DNA of 64,000 bases from Hyparrhenia diplandra (taxonomy: Eukaryota > Streptophyta > Magnoliopsida > Poales > Poaceae): positions 1 to 64,000 of the forward strand of contig JADLZK010001317.1 in assembly GCA_015847255.1 (NCBI GenBank). Reading direction: 5' to 3'. Below the pieces are notes generated by a model that saw only the letters and a list, made by a program, of their open reading frames with translations, was not told the origin of the DNA and made no database searches. The position numbers and the translations under genes were made by a program. Positions 57,401-64,000 of this stretch are shown piece after piece (the first letter of the stretch is position 1; each line of letters starts with the position of its first letter).

Positions 57401-57830
57401 TAGAGTGATGCACCGGGTTTTATAGCAAATTGAAATGAACACGCGACCTAACACCTACCGATCGTTTAGATGGAGGGACCCAGATCAGGGGCACTCCAGG
57501 AATAGGATGGGCTCGAGGTTACCCCTCACACGGCTGGGTGTGCTTGCCGCCAGGTCGCCCCCGGTGTGCTTGTCCGCCCTATCCTAAGTCTAGTCTTATC
57601 AAGGCTTCATATCTAGGTGTTTTATTTGTTTTGTTTTTATTCGCGGTCAAGGTGATAAAAGAGAAAAAAGAAATTTGTTTTTAACTTTTAAGAGCAAACA
57701 AGTGTAATTAAAGATTAAAAAGGCTTTCAAAAACTTAATCAACTTTATTTCATTTATGGTTTCATTTATATCGTGAGAAGGTTCATAATAAATTTTTAAT
57801 CTTTTGGCCATTTACCTTGAGATGTACCTT
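54471..57830. other. AT-rich DNA, probably 3' part of the Athila element
   Basis: No gene is supported. Because Athila pol lies to the right on the minus strand, its untranslated 3' region, env-like region or LTR is expected here. A long C/T-rich segment near 57000-57400 and the block 57420-57640 are consistent with that, but I could not delimit an LTR. The minus frame 56484-56741 is low complexity. Confidence 0.35.
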
Positions 57831-60067
57831 CATCGCCGCTAGAATGGTTATAGCTCCGTGGTGCGACGCCGACGATTTCGGTATGGTCCCATCCACTTGC
57901 TTTTAAGCTTTCCTCCGGCCGTAATAATTTTACTCGAGAATTGAAGAGTAGTACCTTGTCTCCCTTCGAAATGTTTTATGCTGGATTCAAAGGCCATGCC
58001 CACACGGTAGTTCTGCACCGTGGGTATGCCTTCTCACGCCATTCTCTAGCCTGGTGAAGTTGTTTCGTCTATTTTGTCCGGGCCGCTTTGACGCCCATGT
58101 TCCGTGTTTTGATTGCCCAAGAAGTCGATGTTCAAGCCCACTAGCAAATGGCGCCTTTCCCATAGACCATCCGAATGGTGTCATGCCAATGGGGCCTTGT
58201 AAGCTGTCCTTATATGCCCATAGTGCATTGCAGCTTGTCCTTCCATCCCTTCCCATTGCATTGACTGTTTTTCAAGGATGTTCTTGATTTGCTTATTGAT
58301 GTCTCCGCTTGGCCACTTGTTTGTGGGTGGTATGGTGTAGCTGATGTTGTGCTTTTGATCCCAACTCCATCGTAAATTTTCGAAAACTTTGTCGCTAGGG
58401 TTCCTCCGCCGCCACCACCATCCTGGGGTTCCGCTGGAAAGATAATCTCGTGAAATATTTTCCTTGCATGCTTGAATCGCGTTCGCACTAAGCATGCTTC
58501 CACCCATTTGGATACGTAGTCTACAGCGCATATGAGGATGTATTCACAATCAGGACTTTGAAAGGTCCCATGAAGTCAATACCCCGACATCGAAGACTTC
58601 GAATCTGTAAGTTGTAAAGTGGAGGGCATGGCATTTTGTGAGGTAATGCCTTGCAACCGCACTTATGACACCTTCCGATGGGACTCCCCGGTGTCTTGGT
58701 ACATGGTTGGCCGAGAACTGGAGACCGCATTTTGCTTGTGCGTAACACGCCATGTTGTCCCCCGTATGGCGCCGCGTGGCATTTCTCAATAATCTCTTGG
58801 TCCTCTTTGGTGGGCACACATTTTCTCAACATCCCGTCAACATACCCTCGTAGAGGTACTGACGGCCCTGAGGTGGCGCGCTTCTCGCTCAACTTCCGGG
58901 ATTCGGGCCAGTGGTACATAACCCGAAACCATAAAATTCACAATGTCCGCATACCATGGGGTTATGTCCTCCACCTTCGTGAGCATGTCATCGCTGTAGG
59001 GAAGTCATTAATAGGTAGTTCCTCAAGGCAGTTAGTGAATTGCAAGCGACAAATGATCTCAAGAACCAGATCCTTCTACCCTTCTTATCTTTAATTTCTA
59101 AATCAAATTCTTGGAGTAAGAGAATCCATCTTATTAATCTAGGTTTATTTTTCTTAGTGAGCAAATATTTCAATGCAAAGATGACTGCTGTAGACAATCA
59201 CTTTGACCCCACTAAGTAAGACCTAAACTTATCAATAGCAAACACAAACAAATTAGAGCTCTTTTTCGCTAGTATGAATTCAATTGAGCTCCAGTGAGTG
59301 TTTTGCTATAGCAACAATGATGCTTTTATCTTTGGTTTGGCCGGTAATCGCACTAACCGTGAATCACTAGCATCACACATGATTTCAAAGGGCGCCAATT
59401 AACCGTGGCCGAATGATTGGTGCTTGAGATGAGCTTCTTTAATGGTAAAGAAAGCTTTCATAGACCAACAAGAACTCAAAAGGCACATCCTTAGCTAGCA
59501 GGCTTGTTAATGGTCTCAGAGTTTGTGAGAAATCTTTTTATAAACAGAAAAAAATCTCATGCGGGTAGGAAGCTACGCGATTCTTTACGCTCACTGGGAG
59601 GTAATTTTTCGATCACTTCGATTTTTGCTTTATCTACCTCAACTCTCCTGACACACTAGGTGACCGAGACAATGCCCTCCTGACCATGAAATGGCATTTT
59701 CCCAATTAAGTACTATTAGGTCCTTTTTTGGCATCGTTGCAAGACTCTATCTAGATTCTCTTCTAGACAACTCTCAAAAGTCTTTCCATAGACGGAAAAA
59801 TCGCCCATGAAAACTTCCATGATCTCCTCAATCATGTCCGGTAGAATATGACATCATACACCTTTGAAATGACGCTGCAAAATACACAACCCGAAAGACA
59901 TTCTACGGTAGAGGCGATGTTCCATATGCGGGCATGTAAACGTGGTCTTGCTTGATCATCGTGGTGGATGGGAATTTGGTGGTAGCCGTAATATCCATCT
60001 AGGAAGCAAAGAAAGAGTGTTTCTAACCGCCCAACATTTCATCAATGAATGGGAGTGGGAAGTGATC
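57830..60067 (-). mobile_element. Athila-lineage Ty3/gypsy pol fragment (RT, RNase H, integrase)
   Basis: Read on the minus strand. RT wording runs from 60060: HFPLPFIDEML, then GYHQIPIH, and MEVFMGDFSVYGKTFESCLE at about 59825-59770. RNase H follows (ALKYLLTKKNKPRLIRWILL and LQEFDLEIKDKKG, 59180-59090). The integrase HHCC finger has CHAAPYGGQHGV and CHKCG (58770-58660). The core has GIDFMGPFK (58590), KVFENL, and PYHPQTSGQAE (58330-58280). The C-terminal part has GMTPFGWSMGK and ELPCG (to about 57990). These are typical Athila residues. The frame is broken repeatedly, and the RT catalytic FMDD reads FMGD. The 5' end is cut by the CACTA element at 60068. Confidence 0.8.
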
Positions 60068-63023
60068 ACTACAAGAATTCTTGATTGTATGACAACTCAA
60101 TATTGTCACGTAAAGCACAAAAAGTGTCATATAAAGTTCATTATGACGAAAAGGCCGCGCCACGGCCGCTATATAATGAGCATCACAAAATGTTTCTGCG
60201 TTGGATTTATATTTGTTTCAAATGGCCACAAATGTCACTTTTGTGACAAATTTATGCCCCAAAGGTCACATGTTATTCTATGACGCGGTTGTGTGTCACA
60301 TTTTTGTTAGTCAACGTGTCACGCTATGTACCAATTTTCACATATTCTCCACCCAAATGGTTGGATCGATTTTCTCAGGACTACATGAACTCAGAATGTA
60401 TAGTTCTTTTAGTTTTTGTGACAAGTTATTAGTGTCTTGTTTGTTGTCAGGCACATTTTAAGATGGTGCCAGTCGCTGCATTATCTCAAACGCGGTCCAA
60501 AGATTTTGGCATGCATATTTAGTGACGCCATAGTGATCTCATCGCTGTACCTCATAAGAGCACCATATGATCATATATCAAAAAGTCAATCATCCATGCA
60601 TAAATCATACAAACTTCTTTGTCCATCCACATGTATATATGTTATTCACAATCACAATCCATACCGCCATCTTCCATGTAATGGACATCACAAGGCATAA
60701 AACATAGACAAGCCATCATGCTATTAGAGAAACAATTCACAGGTTCCAACCACATATAGTTCCAACACACTTCACATAGTTAGTTCTAGCATAGTTGCTC
60801 TAATTCACTCTAGTTCTAGGATCCACTTACATAGTTCTAGGTTCCACTAGAGGAAATTAATGTACAAGCATATGTACGCTTCGTACCTCAATTAAGTTCC
60901 ATCTACATAAACAAAGCCAAGGCAAAGGCTCCTTATCCTCTAAACTCCGTGATTCATACCTCAATCTTTTGTGAAGTTTCGTGGATTACCAAGTAGAGTG
61001 CATTAGTCTTCTTCAAACCTCGCTACTCATCTCCTTCACTTTCGCCTTTGGGCCCGCGCAGCGAAATTCCCCGGGTTTTCCCCGCGCGTTTCTGAAGCTT
61101 GAAAGTCGGGACATGCAGCTTCCTCCCCGCCTCCTAGCAGCTTCCTCTTTCGCTCTTTGAAGTGTTGCCTCAAACCGAAGCAGGCCAGAAAGCCGACATT
61201 AAGCCGCCGCTGATTTCGGCAGCCTTGGATGAGCGAAAGTGGACACCAATGTTTTGAAGAAAGGTGGATGAACCACCCATTACGGCTCGCATTTTCAAAG
61301 AACAATCTTGGTGGGAGACTTCTCTCGCTTCCTCCTTCTTCCTCGCCTTCTCCTCCCTTCCTCCCACCATTTGTTCCTACACAAAATTAATGGAATTATT
61401 AGCAATGCCATAGAACAAAGATTGAAGTAGGCAATTACTTGTGTACAAAGACATGCATATAATCATTTTGTAATCCTTACATATATTTTCCCATTAGCAA
61501 GAGGAGTACGACCTCATTGATGGACTAGTCATACATTCTCCAAAAGAAATCAACAAAGATCCGGGTTCCACCGCCATTGTATTTAGGCCTCTGAATTGGG
61601 CAAAAAAAACTTGAATTACTTGATGCAGCCACATGTACTTACAAGTTTTCAATACTTAGGAATCAAGGAACAATGTGCCATGAAAAAGTAATATACATAT
61701 GGGAAAAAAAATGACCACATAATGTACTGTGAAGAAAATTGCCTATCCAATGCCATTAAGGCATCGCTGCACATACATATGTCATTATCGAAAATACAAT
61801 AACTGACACAATATGAATCAAGCCACTTCATACCGATTATTCTTTTCAATATGAATCTCAACAGATACATCTTGTTTCACGAGTTCAATCGTAACATTCA
61901 TAGAGATATGAATGAACAATTTTAAGTTCAACTAGTAAATAATATATGCAGCTATGATGTGTTGTCATTTCTCAATATAACAAGAGCTCAAAAGATGATG
62001 TATTACACAGTCGTGATCGGGCTGGCAAATATAGACCTAGATCCAAATTTTGGTGAAGGTGCACTTGTTCTGCTTGTTTATTCTTTTTCACTTTTGTCCT
62101 GCACCAAAATGCAATACAAAGTTTTCATTCACATGCACACAGCTTTTAAAATTGTGAGAGTAAGAAAAAACATATGATGGAGGGCATGGACCTCGAGTCT
62201 TGGGTCAAAACCAGAATCCAGCATTCTCGCCACTACCTTTTCTGATCTTTATCCCCCGCTAAATAAATTTGCGTTCTTTGTCTTTGATTCGTCAAGTACT
62301 TCCCTCCTTCATGTGATACCTATGCTGCCTTATCAGCTTTCTGACAATATTATCGTGCATGCCGTTTTTGCTTGGTCCTCGCTCGTGAACATCGACATCC
62401 AAACCTTTGTCCCCAGGAAATCATTGGCCAAATAATTTCTTAGGATACGCTTTGTACATCAGAGGTTGAGCTAGTAATGGAAGAAAGTATTGGAGTGGGG
62501 AAATAGTTGTCTCACCGCCACTTTATCAAGCACTTTTTTGTACTTGTGCCTTCCCTCCGCTTTTCATATAAGTCTTCCGTGATGTGTAGATAGGCACATG
62601 GTCAAGGACAAACAACACTAGTTTCGATAAATAACTTCTCGGCCAAGGGACATCAGTCTCTCTTCTTTCCACTTGGATAGGTAAGGCGTACTGCTTCCCC
62701 TTTTTTTATCAACTTCTCTAAGCCATGTCCCACAGCTTTCTTTAAGTGATATTCCTCAGGCCCCTACATTGGCAAATAAGAAGCACAATGGGTTATTATA
62801 GTAGGCGTAAAATGTAGATACTAAAGGTAGAAATTAATGTTTGAAAAAACATATTTATTACTTGGAACTAAGTCACCACTGGTTCTCCATCATTTGTATG
62901 CCCTAATCAAGTAGCGGCATCACCTTTGTTCATGTGGAGTAATTGATGCCTTCATTATTTTGCCTAGAGCTCAGACACCCGCACGCAGGTGTCTAGAGGG
63001 ACATTCTCGTTAACAATAACTAG

Positions 63024-63060
63024 GGAGTAGGAGTAGGAGTAGGAGTATGTAGGAGGGAGC
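63024..63060. repeat. GGAGTA microsatellite
   Basis: 'gggagtaggagtaggagtaggagtatg' gives about four copies of GGAGTA. Confidence 0.8.
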
Positions 63061-63292
63061 TATTATGCTGGAGTGGTTGCAATTAGGGCGCGAGGTATGG
63101 CTGCATTTGTGTTTGAATGTGGGGGACATGGCTGGACCGCCATGGGTGATGTTTTGAGAGAAGGCTGGATTGTCTAGATTCTCTCGTGGGTATGGCTGTT
63201 GTTTGTATTGGGTGGCCTTGCACCTGCTCTGGACTGAAGTGGGATTAGCTTTAGGGTTGGCTTTCGGGATTGAACTTAGGAGGCGCGGCTGT

Positions 63293-63440
63293 CTTTGCAT
63301 AGGTGGACGACGCCCGTGTGAATGCATGGCTGCCTGCTGCCTTGAGAGTCTTGTGGGCGCACGGGTGCGCAGCCGAGGCACGCGCGTCTTTTGCATAGGT
63401 GGATCTACGTCAGAAGTAATGCATGGCTGCCTCTGTTTCC
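63293..63440. repeat. imperfect direct repeat about 100 bp apart
   Basis: 'tttgcataggtgga' followed some 20 bp later by 'aatgcatggctgcct' occurs at about 63293-63335 and again at about 63389-63432. Confidence 0.6.
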
Positions 63441-64000
63441 AGTCAGCCTTGTGGCGTAGCACGTGGCAGCTGGTTTGTACCGCCATTTGAGCAGCTTTTG
63501 CTTCTTTTCCGGTTAGGGCGAAGTTCCCCGAACCACCCGCCCTACCGCGCTAAAGAGAAACATGCATCTTCTCAATTAAGGAACAAAATGTGAAGTACAT
63601 TAAATGACAATAATGAAGTACATTTAGATTCAAATAGATGAGATATTTAGTAAATTGGCTATTCTAGCAAATCATCTCACCTCAAGATAGCCCCCATTAA
63701 TCCAGGTCAATATCTCGAAGCCATCGCCACTGCTGATTGGTTACCAATGTCGTAATTTGGGTCATAATCATTGTCGTCGTCGGGTTGTCGCCTACCACCG
63801 CCTCTTTTGCCCTTTGTTTTTCCGCAAAAGCATTGCTAACTTCCCCGGTGATAAAATTGAAAACACCCTAGATCTAAAATATTCTCGGGTTTCGCTTTCA
63901 CCCCTTTGATCCCCTCGCAGCTCATACCGGGTTTTTAGGCATTTCCAAAGAATACTTAGTTTCCATCAAACTAAGAGAGCGTGAAACTAGATTCGGGCCA

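Larger units (their letters stand above)
60068..64000. mobile_element. CACTA element, left end and interior, truncated by the window
   Basis: CACTACAAGAATTCTTG at 60068 is a typical grass CACTA terminus. It interrupts Athila RT sequence directly. Subterminal TGTCAC/GTGACA motifs cluster from 60105 to 60345 in both orientations, as in CACTA ends. No matching right end appears before 64000, so the element probably continues beyond. The interior contains short frames (61036-61370 minus, 62200-62800 minus with 'GLDVDVHERGP'-like wording, 63010-63486 minus) that I cannot assign. No transposase domain is recognisable. Confidence 0.6.

Noticed and set aside
61036..61370. Minus-strand frames as a CACTA transposase
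   Set aside because: No transposase motif recognised; too short and unassignable without a search.
62973..62994. Perfect 7-bp hairpin (AGACACC ... GGTGTCT)
   Set aside because: Short stem in non-coding transposon DNA; no following T-run or gene context to suggest function.
1..64000. tRNA, rRNA or CRISPR features
   Set aside because: None seen; the direct repeats present are tandem duplications and microsatellites, not spaced arrays.

Overview
The window is nuclear DNA from a grass (Poaceae). The conserved genes have grass-like protein sequences, coding exons are very GC-rich next to AT-rich intergenic DNA, introns are spliceosomal with GT-AG borders, and the repeats are typical of grasses (Stowaway and Tourist MITEs, CACTA, Tat and Athila Ty3/gypsy elements, LINEs with poly-A tails). 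I cannot name the species or the clade within the grasses. I found no rRNA, tRNA or CRISPR array.

Layout. 0-8 kb: LINE remnants, a GC-rich island without a convincing gene, and a complete small CACTA element (6404-7447). 8.2-9.4 kb: an intronless R2R3-MYB gene (+). 10-14.1 kb: a Stowaway MITE, an inverted repeat and a decayed LINE with RT, zf-RVT and RNase H remnants. 14.4-18.8 kb: a four-exon RanBP1 gene (-). 21.6-25.5 kb: a nine-exon EBP1/PA2G4 gene (-) with a 5'UTR intron and a promoter carrying a telo-box and TGGGCC motifs. 26-28.3 kb: MITE and foldback DNA. 28.6-33.1 kb: two group-1 LEA (Em) genes (+), one with a single 20-residue motif and one with four; between them lies a chimera of LRR-kinase and CHX antiporter fragments. 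34.2-40.1 kb: the chlorophyll synthase gene CHLG (-), about 15 exons. 40.3-54.5 kb: a Copia-like LTR remnant and a 13.9 kb Tat-lineage Ty3/gypsy element with both LTRs and an antisense ORF. 57.8-60.1 kb: Athila pol (-), cut by a CACTA element that starts at 60068 and seems to run off the window.

The genes do not form one pathway. RanBP1 (Ran GTPase cycle) and EBP1 (growth and ribosome-linked) are housekeeping genes. The Em genes are ABA and seed-desiccation genes, CHLG makes chlorophyll a, and the MYB is probably a stress or hormone regulator.

The most important point for any reader is that nearly every conserved gene here carries one-base insertions or deletions, many of them in short homopolymers, while splice sites and residues on both sides stay intact. 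RanBP1 has 1, EBP1 has 1, CHLG has about 8, the two Em genes have several each, and the MYB has a probable compensating pair. This looks more like unpolished consensus sequence than real gene decay. Straight translation of this window therefore gives wrong proteins. Gene models below state where the frame must change. All assignments come from reading the sequence and from knowledge of the families; no database search was run.
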